Below, one piece after another: positions 25,124 through 33,901 of a stretch of DNA of 64,000 bases. The translations under genes and the position numbers were made by a program. This DNA is from JAYPHU01 sp964611435 (GTDB taxonomy: Bacteria; Pseudomonadota; Alphaproteobacteria; Rhodospirillales; UBA2165), in contig CAZSXT010000007.1 in NCBI GenBank assembly GCA_964611435.1, forward strand, positions 62,001-126,000, given 5' to 3'. Under the pieces are notes generated by a model that did no database searches, was not told the origin of the DNA, and saw only the letters and a program-made list of their open reading frames with translations. Within the stretch, counting starts at the first letter, position 1, and every line of letters begins with the position of its first letter.

Positions 25124-27255
25124 TGGCGACGACCGCACCCCGCTTCCGGCCCAATTATCTCCGTTCTCCGGACCTGTTTGAGATTTGCGCCGCCTATACG
25201 TCCGCGCACGCGGCGTTTGATGCCGGGAACTACTATGTGGCGCTGTTGAAAGCGGAAGATGAGGGAGATCGGGAGATCGCGGCCTTATCCCGGTTGATGT
25301 GTGGAAACTATGCCGGCGGCATGGCGGCGCTCACCGCATTGGAAGCCCCCTCAGAGAAGGTCGCTCGGTTTCAATCCCTGTGCCACTGGATCGCCCGAGA
25401 TAAGACGGCCGCTCACAGCAGTCTTGAGGAAGCCACAGATACCGCGCTGATCAACCTGATCGGCAAGGATGATCTCCATCTCCTGATCATTTGCGGCCCG
25501 CACACGGACCGCGCCGTGCCCGACCCGGCCCCGCCCGGCTTCACCCTCCACACCCTGTGCACCAATCGGGACAAAAAGGCGCCATCGTTGGAGGCTGCCC
25601 TTCCCAATGACGTTGAAATCGACGCCGTCATTGTATTCGATGTCTACGGCCCGCGACTGCCGGACGGACTGTTTGAGCTAGCCGCGCCAATTATTTTCCT
25701 GCCTTATGATTTGGACTTCCAGCTGCACCATCAATACGACGATTTATGCCGCGCCGATCTAATCGTTGTGAACTCCGCCTTTGAGCACGCTTATGCTGAT
25801 GGTCTTTATCCTGGCCCGGTGACGGCCTATCCGGCTTTTGGCACTGCATTCGCCAACCGCGAGATCGCTGAACCCGCAGCCGAGAAAGACCTGGACGTTA
25901 TACATACCGGACTCTCCTTCACCCCCATCATGCGGGAAAAGACCCAGTTTTTATTCCGGCTGGCGGTATTGGATGATGAGTCGCTAAACATTCAGATCCA
26001 TCACGGCTTTCTGGACAAGGCAGACTATCTGGAGAAAGTCCGCCGCGCGAAATTCTGGCCGGTGTGCAACGGCCGGAGCATCGGCGGCCTTACCGATCGG
26101 GTCGCTGATGGCTTGAGCAGCGGCGCCGTGCTTTTTGTCCCGGAGGACGATGTCGCGAGCCGCCTGCTTGATCAGGGCTCTAGCGCCATCGTGGAAACGC
26201 CAGAGGCGAATCTTGAATCACGGTTTCAACAATCGCTCGCGAATTGGACAAGCACCTGGCCTGAGCTCGTGCAGGATTGGTCGGAGATTGCGGGCGAGCT
26301 TCACGAACTTCTGGGCGAGTCGACAACGCGAACGGAGGCGCTCTTTAAATATTGTTTATTCGAGGCGGCACGGCGGCAGACCGAGGCTACAGCACAGACA
26401 GTCGGCACGAAAGCCGCCGCGATGGATCATAGCCGTGACTGTTCCGGTCTGTTTCATCTACTCTCCCAAACTCTGCAACGGCCGGCGGATCAAACCTTGG
26501 TCGATCAGGCCAAGGCGACTTTCGATAAGGCGATAGCTCTACATCCTCAGTCTCTGACACTGCCGTTCAATATGGGTAGGACGCTTTGGGCGCTGGGAGA
26601 CCGGCAAACGGCAATCCGACTTTTACAACAGGCCGTCGATAACAGTGAGACCGGACACTTCGATCCACGCCACGAAGACATATGGCTGCATCTGTTCAAA
26701 GGGACGAACGAGATGATGCCCTATGAAGACTATTTCATGGCGAACGCGTTGGAACTGTCACGCGGGTTCACCAGAGCGCCGACAGGCCGCGCTGTTATCG
26801 CCGCGACGGCGAAAACCTACTTGGCGCTGAACGCTTTGCAGAACAATAATTTCAACGAAGGACACACCCTCCTTGACGAGGCCTTGTCGGACTTTCCGGA
26901 CCATTGGCCGGCGGCCAAGCTGCGCTGCAAGACGCTCTACGCCATGGCCGAGAGCGGAAGCCAATCTGATTGGGACGCGGTCGTCGCAGCGTTTGACCAT
27001 GCGGTCGAGCTCTATCCCCCGGTAATCAGCGAGCTTGTGCCTTTCGGCATTTCGGCGGAACTGGCCCGCGGCAACGAAGACGGGGCGGCGGCCCTCGCCA
27101 AGACCTGGGCCTACTTCGCCACCCGGGTAACCTGGGAGAAGGATGACGATCACCCTATCCCAGACGCCACCTGGAAATGCGTCCACGCCCTCTTTGACAG
27201 GCTGCCGGATCATTTGCAGCGGGCGCTTCAGGAACGCTATCCCGGTAAACTGTAG
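25120..27255 (+). CDS. glycosyltransferase-like protein with TPR-like C-terminus
   Basis: This large soluble protein of 711 residues has no clear named family. Residues 180-400 look like a GT-B glycosyltransferase half (DAVIVFDVYGPRLPDGLF, LCRADLIVVNSAFEHAYADG, and FWPVCNGRSIGGLTDRVADG, where GT family 1 proteins bind donor). Residues 460-680 form helical TPR-like repeats (TFDKAIALHPQSLTLPFNMG). It starts at overlapping ATG codons sharing bases with the hydratase stop, so translation is coupled. It may link glycan assembly to the enzymes upstream; donor and acceptor are unknown. Confidence 0.6.
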   Translation: MMATTAPRFRPNYLRSPDLFEICAAYTSAHAAFDAGNYYVALLKAEDEGDREIAALSRLMCGNYAGGMAALTALEAPSEKVARFQSLCHWIARDKTAAHSSLEEATDTALINLIGKDDLHLLIICGPHTDRAVPDPAPPGFTLHTLCTNRDKKAPSLEAALPNDVEIDAVIVFDVYGPRLPDGLFELAAPIIFLPYDLDFQLHHQYDDLCRADLIVVNSAFEHAYADGLYPGPVTAYPAFGTAFANREIAEPAAEKDLDVIHTGLSFTPIMREKTQFLFRLAVLDDESLNIQIHHGFLDKADYLEKVRRAKFWPVCNGRSIGGLTDRVADGLSSGAVLFVPEDDVASRLLDQGSSAIVETPEANLESRFQQSLANWTSTWPELVQDWSEIAGELHELLGESTTRTEALFKYCLFEAARRQTEATAQTVGTKAAAMDHSRDCSGLFHLLSQTLQRPADQTLVDQAKATFDKAIALHPQSLTLPFNMGRTLWALGDRQTAIRLLQQAVDNSETGHFDPRHEDIWLHLFKGTNEMMPYEDYFMANALELSRGFTRAPTGRAVIAATAKTYLALNALQNNNFNEGHTLLDEALSDFPDHWPAAKLRCKTLYAMAESGSQSDWDAVVAAFDHAVELYPPVISELVPFGISAELARGNEDGAAALAKTWAYFATRVTWEKDDDHPIPDATWKCVHALFDRLPDHLQRALQERYPGKL

Positions 27256-27306
27256 TTCTGCAATTTTTAAGGATTTTCTGGTATCACCTGAGAAGAGACA
27301 GCGGAT

Positions 27307-28908
27307 TTGGCAGGACCCTTGAGCGGAACATTCCTCATCACCTCGGGCGCCTATTGCGGGCCTGAGTTCACGTCGATCTTCGGCAAGCTGCCCCCGGCCT
27401 TTTTACCGGCGGGCGCGCAACGCCTCTATCAGGTGCAAGCCGGCCATATCGGTGGCGTTGCGGGGCGGCGGATTCTATCCCTGCCGGAAGACTTTGACAT
27501 TCTGGAACAGGACCGTCGTATCCTCGCCGAACTGGGCTTCGACGTAATCTCCGTCCCCGGCGGGCTGAGCCTCGGGCAATCCGTTTCACATGTGCTCGAA
27601 ACGGCGGACATAGACCGCGGCCCGCTGCACATCCTGCACGGCGATACCCTGCTGCCCGGATTTCCCTACGATCAGCTTGATTGCGTTTCCACCGGGCGAA
27701 CGAGTGAATACACGTCCTGGGCCGAATCCCGCCTGGACGAGACAGGCGCGCTGACGTTCTTTGACGGCCTGCCCGACGGCGGCGCCCCGGCGGCAGGAGA
27801 GCGAACAGTGCTATCGGGCTTCTTTGGTTTCTCGGAAATATCCGTGTACCGGGATGCCCTAAAGACCTCAGGCAACAATTTCATCAAGTCACTGAATGTC
27901 TATGCCGGGTCACACCCGCTTTCCGAGATCGGGGACGGCGAGTGGCTCGACTTCGGTCACCTGGACACCTATTTCCAGTCCAAGGCTCAGCTGACCAATG
28001 GCCGGGCATTCAACGACTTTCGTTTTTCACGCCGCGCGGTCGAAAAGACCAGCGCCGACGCCGAAAAGATCAACGCCGAGGTCGATTGGTTCGAGAACGT
28101 GCCGGCGGACATAAAGGTCTTTGCCCCTCAGTATCTGGGGCGAAGTGCGGATGGCGCCGGCTATCAGACCGAATATCTCTATCTATCGTCCCTGGCGGAC
28201 CTGATGGTGTTCGGGCGGCTGCCAACTTATGTGTGGCAACGCATCTTCACCGCCTGCGACGAATTTCTGCAAACCTGCGCCCGGCACCGGCCGGATACCA
28301 ACCTGTCCACGGAATCGCTGTACGGAGAGAAAACCCTGGCCCGGCTGGATCAATACGCATCTCAGTCCGGCACGAACCTGGCCGGCGGGTGGACCTTCAA
28401 CGGCGAGTCGCTACCCGGCCTGACAAAAATCGTCGAGATATGCGTCACCGCTATTCCGCCGGTTGAACCGCATCATCAGCAAATCGTCCACGGCGATTTC
28501 TGTTTCAGCAATATCTTCTATGATTTCCGGGCGCACACGATCCGGGTCGTCGATCCACGCGGGTATCTGGGTGAGGCCGAGGCCTCGATTTACGGCGACG
28601 TCCGCTATGACATCGCGAAACTCTATCACTCGGTTGCTGGGTGCTACGATCAGGTGATCGCCGGCCGCTACGATTTAGGCGGCAGCGGCGCCGATATATC
28701 CCTTAGCCTGCCAGACAACGCCGGCGGCGCCTGCCGGGATGCATTCTTCGCCGGGACTTATAACGGCCTGACCCTCGACGAGGCGGCCGCCAAACCGATC
28801 GCCATCTTGCTGTTTCTTTCCATGCTGCCCCTGCACCGGGACGATGAGCAGCGGCAACGCGCCCTGCTGGCCTGCGCTCTCCGGCTGTTTCGTGATCTGG
28901 ACGGCTAG
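27307..28908 (+). CDS. nucleotidyltransferase-like plus APH-type kinase fusion
   Basis: This 533-residue protein seems to join two domains. Residues 1-240 resemble a sugar-nucleotidyltransferase fold, but the usual GXGXRX(n)PK signature is altered (ITSGAYCGPEFTSIFGKLPP). Residues 270-533 look like an aminoglycoside-phosphotransferase-type kinase: H395-G-D397 with N at 402 (HGDFCFSNIFYD), then a metal-binding aspartate in RVVDPRG. Similar fusions occur in capsule and surface-glycan loci, where they phosphorylate and activate an unusual sugar or alcohol. The start is TTG with GAGAAGAGA before it. The next gene encodes a standalone nucleotidyltransferase that may do the NTP chemistry. Confidence 0.7.
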   Translation: MAGPLSGTFLITSGAYCGPEFTSIFGKLPPAFLPAGAQRLYQVQAGHIGGVAGRRILSLPEDFDILEQDRRILAELGFDVISVPGGLSLGQSVSHVLETADIDRGPLHILHGDTLLPGFPYDQLDCVSTGRTSEYTSWAESRLDETGALTFFDGLPDGGAPAAGERTVLSGFFGFSEISVYRDALKTSGNNFIKSLNVYAGSHPLSEIGDGEWLDFGHLDTYFQSKAQLTNGRAFNDFRFSRRAVEKTSADAEKINAEVDWFENVPADIKVFAPQYLGRSADGAGYQTEYLYLSSLADLMVFGRLPTYVWQRIFTACDEFLQTCARHRPDTNLSTESLYGEKTLARLDQYASQSGTNLAGGWTFNGESLPGLTKIVEICVTAIPPVEPHHQQIVHGDFCFSNIFYDFRAHTIRVVDPRGYLGEAEASIYGDVRYDIAKLYHSVAGCYDQVIAGRYDLGGSGADISLSLPDNAGGACRDAFFAGTYNGLTLDEAAAKPIAILLFLSMLPLHRDDEQRQRALLACALRLFRDLDG

Positions 28909-28911
28909 ACC

Positions 28912-29649
28912 ATGTTGATTACCATCCCCATGGCGGGCGAAAGCCGCCGGTTTCGTGACGCGGGCTTCGAGCAGCCCAAGTACATGCTACCGTTGAAGGA
29001 CGGCACGGTCTTTGACCATGCGGTCGGCAGTTTCGAGGACTGTTTTGCCGGCCACGAGTTCCTGTTCATCTACCGGGACATTCAGGACACAAAGCTTTTC
29101 ATCGAAGAACATTGTGCCGACCTCGGTCTTGCCGACCCGTATCTCGTGGAATTGGAGGCGGTGACAACAGGGCAGGCCGACTCGGTTAGGATGGGTTTGG
29201 AACGGTCGGGTTTGCCGGCCGAAGACGGCCTCGCCATCTTTAACATTGATACATTCCGGCCCGGCTTTGCCTTCCCTCATGACTGGAACTGGGATGACGT
29301 CGATGGCTATCTGGAAGTGTTCGAGGGCAGCGGCCCCAACTGGTCCTATGTGCGGCCCTCCGGGTTCGGTGACGGCACGGTCTTGGAGACCGCCGAAAAG
29401 ATCGAGATCTCCAATCTTTGTTGTACAGGGCTCTATTACTTCCGCAACGCCGAGACCTTCCGCCGCGCGTTGATGGCGCACCGGATCCGCAAGCCGGACA
29501 CGCGGGAATTCTACGTGGCGCCCATTTACAACGACCTGATCGCGGAAGGGGCGGATATCCGCTACCATCAAATTCCGGCGGACGCGGTAACGTTTTGCGG
29601 CGTACCGGCGGAATATGAAGCGCTGTTCGCCGAGGAAACCGATGACTGA
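28912..29649 (+). CDS. sugar-phosphate nucleotidyltransferase family protein
   Basis: This 245-residue protein starts with the nucleotidyltransferase signature MAGESRRFRDAGFEQPKYML, including the conserved lysine after PK. It continues with TTGQADSVRMGL and the metal-binding-like FNIDTFRPG (NxD). This is the single-domain fold that makes NDP-sugars or similar activated alcohols. It is three bases from the kinase fusion upstream, and its stop overlaps the WavE-like start. Together they look like a kinase plus nucleotidyltransferase pair for one activated glycan building block; the sugar is unknown. Confidence 0.82.
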   Translation: MLITIPMAGESRRFRDAGFEQPKYMLPLKDGTVFDHAVGSFEDCFAGHEFLFIYRDIQDTKLFIEEHCADLGLADPYLVELEAVTTGQADSVRMGLERSGLPAEDGLAIFNIDTFRPGFAFPHDWNWDDVDGYLEVFEGSGPNWSYVRPSGFGDGTVLETAEKIEISNLCCTGLYYFRNAETFRRALMAHRIRKPDTREFYVAPIYNDLIAEGADIRYHQIPADAVTFCGVPAEYEALFAEETDD

Positions 29650-30760
29650 TTCCAATCATACCGATGTCTCGGTTGTTGTGACCGGATTGGTCCGGGATGT
29701 GGACTTGTTCTCCCGCAGCCTGGACAGTCTGACCGGCATCCGGGAGGTCAAAGAAGTCATCCTGGCGACCTGGGAAGAGGAAGCGGCGGACAACGCCGCA
29801 ACACTGGCGGGCCTCGCCCATCGGTTTGATTTGAACGTCTTGGCCGTGCCGGAACCGCCGCAGTGGAGCGGTAATCTGTTGAGCCAGATGCTGGCGCTTT
29901 ATGTCGGGACCAATCACGCGGCCTGCCGCAATATCCTGAAAACCCGCACCGATGTGTTTATCGAGCCGGACGCGCTCAAGCATGTCTTTGCCAAAGACCG
30001 GGCTATTTCTTTGCCCGAAAACATGACAGCGGGCGCGCCGGTGTTCGGAGAGAAAGTCTGTGTCTGGGGTGTGGAGTCCACATCGCCCTTCTACATGCAC
30101 GATCTGTTTTTCTTCGCGTCCAAACCGGACATGTTGAAGCTGGTCAACATGGATGTGCGCTACGACTTTCTCTACAACATGACCAAGGAGAAAGTGCATA
30201 TCCGCCGCTTTATCCACCCGTTTATCCATGAATTCCCGATCCTGGAGAAATTTCTCCACGTGGCCCATGTGCTGGGCGCGACCGTCGAATTTCCCAACGA
30301 CTACCGTTACGCCGTGCTGGAAAAGATGCTCGGCGAGCAGCTCTACGTATTGATCCTGGCCCTCTATTACCGGTTGGTGGCTGCGTATTTCACCAATGAC
30401 TGGGGACAGGATGACGTCTTTGAGTGGAAGGACGTCCCGGACCAGGTCACCTTTACGCCGGGCGGCACATTGGAAGACGCCTTTTTCGCCCATCCCGACT
30501 ACAAAGCGTTGCTGGCCAAAGGCGATTTTCTCTTCAGATCGGTCACCACCGGCGATTTTGCCGACGACGAGCTTGGCCAACGATTTGCAAAGGCCAACGC
30601 CGAACTGGATGCACTCACAGACCTCCGCACCGCCGGCCTGGCGCACGATTTTGACGGATTCATACAGCGCGCCATGAACTACGGTCAAGAGGCGCTGGAG
30701 CTGGTTCGCGAGACCTATGGTAAAGAAACCGGCCGCACCGCGGACCCCGCCGTAGATTGA
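29642..30760 (+). CDS. WavE-like lipopolysaccharide synthesis protein
   Basis: This 372-residue protein resembles the WavE family of LPS-core glycosyltransferases: VSVVVTGLVRDVDLFSRSLD and EVILATWEEEA at the N-terminus, then LKTRTDVFIEPDAL with a DXD-like region and FFFASKPDMLKLVN. It probably adds a sugar to a surface polysaccharide in the cytoplasm. I chose ATG 29642, which overlaps the upstream stop by eight bases, over an in-frame ATG at 29615. It ends the six-gene operon; the cobalamin riboswitch of cbtBA follows within about 35 bases. Confidence 0.72.
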   Translation: MTDSNHTDVSVVVTGLVRDVDLFSRSLDSLTGIREVKEVILATWEEEAADNAATLAGLAHRFDLNVLAVPEPPQWSGNLLSQMLALYVGTNHAACRNILKTRTDVFIEPDALKHVFAKDRAISLPENMTAGAPVFGEKVCVWGVESTSPFYMHDLFFFASKPDMLKLVNMDVRYDFLYNMTKEKVHIRRFIHPFIHEFPILEKFLHVAHVLGATVEFPNDYRYAVLEKMLGEQLYVLILALYYRLVAAYFTNDWGQDDVFEWKDVPDQVTFTPGGTLEDAFFAHPDYKALLAKGDFLFRSVTTGDFADDELGQRFAKANAELDALTDLRTAGLAHDFDGFIQRAMNYGQEALELVRETYGKETGRTADPAVD

Positions 30761-30794
30761 GAATTGACACCTCCACAGACTCCCGGTAACCATA

Positions 30795-30930
30795 CTTCCG
30801 ATGGTTTTCAGCGACTATTCGCTGGAATGAAATGGGAATGCGGTGCGCTTGAGTTAAGCAATCCCGCAACTGCCCCCGCAACTGTAGGCCGCGATGTCCG
30901 CGGCGAGTCAGATACCGGCCATCAGCCCCG
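30795..30930 (+). ncRNA. cobalamin riboswitch upstream of cbtB
   Basis: The leader has the conserved cobalamin aptamer core. GGGAATGCGGTGCG is at about 30834-30847 and GCCCCCGCAACTGTA is at 30872-30886, followed by a GAGTCAGATACC segment at 30905-30916. Downstream, GTCGCG (30948-30953) can pair with CGCGAC (30964-30969), with possible TCC/GGA pairing reaching into the GGAGGG ribosome-binding site at 30974-30979. This suggests translational control: bound adenosylcobalamin hides the site and lowers cobalt uptake. The aptamer assignment is firm; the switching helix is inferred. Confidence 0.93.
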
Positions 30931-30985
30931 CAGGGACTCAATTGTCCGTCGCGTCGCGGGGCACGCGACACACGGAGGGTGAGCC

Positions 30986-31183
30986 ATGTCGAACCAAATT
31001 CAAGCCCAGGTCCAAGAAGCGGCCCAAGAACAGGCTGGACTGCAACAACGCCTTGTCGCCGCGACTGTCGGCGGATTATTGGGCGTCTTTCTTTTGATCG
31101 GCGTCGGTTTTGCCGGCCAAGACGGTTTCGCCCACAACGCGACGCACGATACCCGGCACGCGACAGGCTTCCCCTGCCACTAA
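30986..31183 (+). CDS. cbtB: cobalt transporter subunit CbtB
   Basis: This 65-residue protein fits CbtB: a short N-terminal amphipathic part, one transmembrane helix (about residues 26-45), and a periplasmic tail with spaced histidines (FAHNATHDTRHATGFPCH) that can bind Co2+. CbtB acts with CbtA, encoded nine bases downstream, in B12-regulated cobalt uptake. The riboswitch leader and strong GGAGGG site confirm the start and the link to cobalamin. Confidence 0.93.
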   Translation: MSNQIQAQVQEAAQEQAGLQQRLVAATVGGLLGVFLLIGVGFAGQDGFAHNATHDTRHATGFPCH

Positions 31184-31192
31184 GCCAACCTC

Positions 31193-31984
31193 ATGCTTAA
31201 TAGACTGCTGGTGACAGGCCTCGTTTCCGGGGCCGTAGCGGGCGTAGTTTTAACGGTCTTCCATTTTTTGATGGTGGAGCCGCTCATCTTCGCCGCCGAA
31301 CAGTACGAGGATCAGGCCGCGTTTCATGCGGCTGAAACCGTCGTTCAACATTCCCATGGGTCCGGGGTGACGCACACTCATGAAGAGGGCGGCAAACCCC
31401 ACGAACACAATGCCGAGGGCGCGGTTCACGTCCACAAAGACGGCTCGGTACACGAACACGATGCTTGGGAACCGAAAGAGGGCCTCCAACGCAGCGGCTT
31501 CACGTTGCTCGCCAATATCTTGGTGGGCATCGCGTACGGCATTTTATTGGCCACCGCATTGACCCTCTATGGCCGGAATATTGGCTACACCGAGGGCGCT
31601 CTCTGGGGATTGGCCGGCTTCGCCAGTTTTTCTCTTTTACCCGGCCTGGGCCTGCCGCCCGAACTGCCTGCCGCCGCCGCGGCTGACTTATTCGACCGCC
31701 AAACCTGGTGGCTGGGCACGGCAGCGGCGAGTGTCTTTGGTATTGCCATGGTGGTCTTTGGCAAGAACCCAATTTGGAAAGCCATTGGCGCGGTGTTGCT
31801 GATCGCGCCTCATATCATCGGCGCGCCACATCCGCCGGCCGGCGCTGTGGGAAAGTCACCGCCGGAACTGGCCGCCCACTTTGTTTCCGCCACCATGACG
31901 GCGGCGGCCCTGATGTGGCTGGCCATCGGCTTGATGGCGGCCTACTTGCAGCAACGGCTTGGCTCGGCAGACGCTTCCGACTAA
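31193..31984 (+). CDS. cbtA: cobalt transporter subunit CbtA, histidine-rich loop
   Basis: This 263-residue membrane protein of the CbtA family has about six transmembrane segments, starting at residues 5-25 and continuing from residue 105. Between the first two lies an unusually histidine-dense loop at about residues 52-93 (VTHTHEEGGKPHEHNAEG, then VHVHKDGSVHEHD). This loop is probably periplasmic and a cobalt-capturing site. The family part includes GLPPELPAAAAADLFDRQTW and APHIIGAPHPP, whose histidines are conserved. It is cotranscribed with cbtB under the riboswitch. Its stop overlaps the convergent cobT stop by four bases. Confidence 0.92.
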   Translation: MLNRLLVTGLVSGAVAGVVLTVFHFLMVEPLIFAAEQYEDQAAFHAAETVVQHSHGSGVTHTHEEGGKPHEHNAEGAVHVHKDGSVHEHDAWEPKEGLQRSGFTLLANILVGIAYGILLATALTLYGRNIGYTEGALWGLAGFASFSLLPGLGLPPELPAAAAADLFDRQTWWLGTAAASVFGIAMVVFGKNPIWKAIGAVLLIAPHIIGAPHPPAGAVGKSPPELAAHFVSATMTAAALMWLAIGLMAAYLQQRLGSADASD

Positions 31985-33000
31985 TCCTTATCGGACACGC
32001 CGGCTTCGGCGAAGGTCGCCATGCCGGTATGACAGGCCACGGCGCATTTGAGAATATTGAGCGCCACCGCCGCGCCCGACGCCTCGCCCAAGCGCATATC
32101 GAGATTGATCAACGCAGCTTTGCCGAGCCGGTCCAACAACCGTTGATGTCCGGGCTCCGCCGAAACATGGCCGGCCACACAGTGATCCAACAGGGCTGGA
32201 TCAAGCGCATGGAGCACCGCCGCCGCTGCGCCGCTCACGTATCCATCCAGAACAACCGGGGTCCGGGTCTGCCGGGCGGCGACAATGGCGCCGGCCATGG
32301 CCGCCAGCTCCCGCCCGCCAAATGTCTGCAAAACCGCCAACCCATCCTTCGAATCAATCCCATGTTTCGCAACGCTGTCGCCGACAACCCTGATCTTATT
32401 GTCGAGCGCACTACCTTCCACACCGGTACCGGGCCCGACCCAGTCCTCGGCCGTCCCGCCGAACAGCGCGTGGCAAATCGCCGCGGCGGACGTGGTGTTG
32501 CCGATACCCATTTCACCGACGCATAGCGCGTCACAGCCTTTGCCCACCGCGTCCGCGCCGGCATTCAGCGCGGCGAGCAAGCCGGCAGCGTCCAGGGCCG
32601 GCTCTTGCGAGAAATCCGCCGTCGGCGTTTCCAGGTCCAACGCGATCACGTCCAACTCGGCCCCGGCCACGCCACTAAGCTGATTGATCGCAGCCCCGCC
32701 GGCGGAAAAGTTGGCCACCATCTGCACGGTGACTTCCGCTGGAAACGCGGAGACGCCTTGGGCCGTCACCCCGTGATTCCCTGCAAACACAAGGACACGG
32801 CAGTTGTCCAATGCCGGCGGATGACTGCCCTGCCAGGCCGACAACCAGGCGGACAATTCCTCCAATTTTCCGAGCGAGCCCGCCGGTTTGGTCAGGTTCG
32901 GCTCCCGCTCAGCCGCGGCTGCCGTCGATTTCTCATCGACGCCGGGAAGGCCCGGGAGTGCGGACCCGAATTCGGAGAGAGATGAAAAACTGGTCATCAA
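31981..33000 (-). CDS. cobT: nicotinate-nucleotide--dimethylbenzimidazole phosphoribosyltransferase
   Basis: This 339-residue enzyme (CobT in E. coli naming, CobU in Pseudomonas denitrificans naming) makes alpha-ribazole phosphate from dimethylbenzimidazole and nicotinate mononucleotide for the lower ligand. Signatures: LTKPAGSLGKLEELSAWL, VFAGNHGVTAQGVSAFP, GEMGIGNTTSAAAI and the catalytic glutamate in LDMRLGEASGAAVAL. Length is standard. It is read alone on the minus strand, divergent from cobS by 94 bases. No bluB for making dimethylbenzimidazole is in the window. Confidence 0.95.
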   Translation of the reverse strand: MMTSFSSLSEFGSALPGLPGVDEKSTAAAAEREPNLTKPAGSLGKLEELSAWLSAWQGSHPPALDNCRVLVFAGNHGVTAQGVSAFPAEVTVQMVANFSAGGAAINQLSGVAGAELDVIALDLETPTADFSQEPALDAAGLLAALNAGADAVGKGCDALCVGEMGIGNTTSAAAICHALFGGTAEDWVGPGTGVEGSALDNKIRVVGDSVAKHGIDSKDGLAVLQTFGGRELAAMAGAIVAARQTRTPVVLDGYVSGAAAAVLHALDPALLDHCVAGHVSAEPGHQRLLDRLGKAALINLDMRLGEASGAAVALNILKCAVACHTGMATFAEAGVSDKD

Positions 33001-33094
33001 TTATACCTCGCCGGGGTTTCTTGTTCGTTTCACCATCCGGGCTGTAATATAGAGGGTAGAACAACCTGCAAAGCCAAAACTGGCGAGAGGGAAC

Positions 33095-33901
33095 ATGGCG
33101 GACAAACCCGATACACCAAGCGAAACGCCGGAGGAACAGGCGCGCAAACAAGACTGGATGGATGATCTCCAGATTTGTTTGGGCTTCTTGACGCGTATTC
33201 CGGTGCCCGGCGGCCCGGCGGTCAACAATCCCTCCCTTGCAGAGGCATCGCGCTTCTTTCCCGTTATCGGCATTCTGCTCGCCGCCATCTCGGTCTTTGT
33301 TCTGGTCGGCGCGCAAACTCTCGGCCTCCCCCATGCGGCGGCGATCTTGTTGGCGCTTTTATCGATCACCTTGATCTCCGGCGGACTGCATGAGGACGGT
33401 CTGGCGGATACGGCGGACGGTCTCGGCGGCGGCTACGACAAAGAACGTTCCTTGGAGATCATGTCCGACAGCCGGATCGGCAGCTTCGGCGTTCTGGCGC
33501 TGATCTTCTGTGTCGGGTTGAAGTGGGTCAGCCTGGGGAGCCTTCCGGAACACGGGGCGGCGCTGACCCTATTCGGGGCGATCGTCGCATCCCGCGGGTT
33601 GCTGCCGATTTTCATGCGATATGTGCCGCCGGCAAAAGAAGACGGGCTGTCAGCCGGCGCGGGACAGCCCTCGTTCGACCGGGTAGCAGTGTCGGCAGGC
33701 ATCTCGTTGTTGGTGGTGTACTTTGTTTTCGGTTTTTGGCTGGGTCTTGTCGCTATCATCGCGACGATAGTTGTCACCGGCCTTTTTGCCTGGTGGGTCA
33801 CGCGTAAGATCGGGGGCCAGACCGGTGACATTTTGGGCGCGGTCCAACAGATCAGCGAAGTTTGCTTTATCCTGGCGGCGGCTTCCGGCGGCGCGGCATG
33901 A
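33095..33901 (+). CDS. cobS: adenosylcobinamide-GDP ribazoletransferase (cobalamin synthase)
   Basis: This 268-residue integral membrane enzyme (CobS/CobV) joins adenosylcobinamide-GDP and alpha-ribazole. After a charged N-terminus it has LGFLTRIPVPG, the aspartate-rich metal site HEDGLADTADGLGGG, and SDSRIGSFGVLAL, followed by several transmembrane helices. In the gap before it, TTGTTC (33021-33026) and TAATAT (33045-33050) are 18 apart and may be its promoter; no riboswitch is visible there. Its stop overlaps the start of cobC. Confidence 0.94.
   Translation: MADKPDTPSETPEEQARKQDWMDDLQICLGFLTRIPVPGGPAVNNPSLAEASRFFPVIGILLAAISVFVLVGAQTLGLPHAAAILLALLSITLISGGLHEDGLADTADGLGGGYDKERSLEIMSDSRIGSFGVLALIFCVGLKWVSLGSLPEHGAALTLFGAIVASRGLLPIFMRYVPPAKEDGLSAGAGQPSFDRVAVSAGISLLVVYFVFGFWLGLVAIIATIVVTGLFAWWVTRKIGGQTGDILGAVQQISEVCFILAAASGGAA

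Noticed and set aside
29240..30793. A 517-codon antisense frame over the nucleotidyltransferase and WavE-like genes
   Set aside because: Both sense genes have recognisable families and coupled starts; the antisense product has no family features.
30863..30884. Direct repeat of CCCGCAACTG in the cbtB leader
   Set aside because: It falls within the conserved core of the cobalamin aptamer, where similar sequence is expected, so it is not a separate repeat element.
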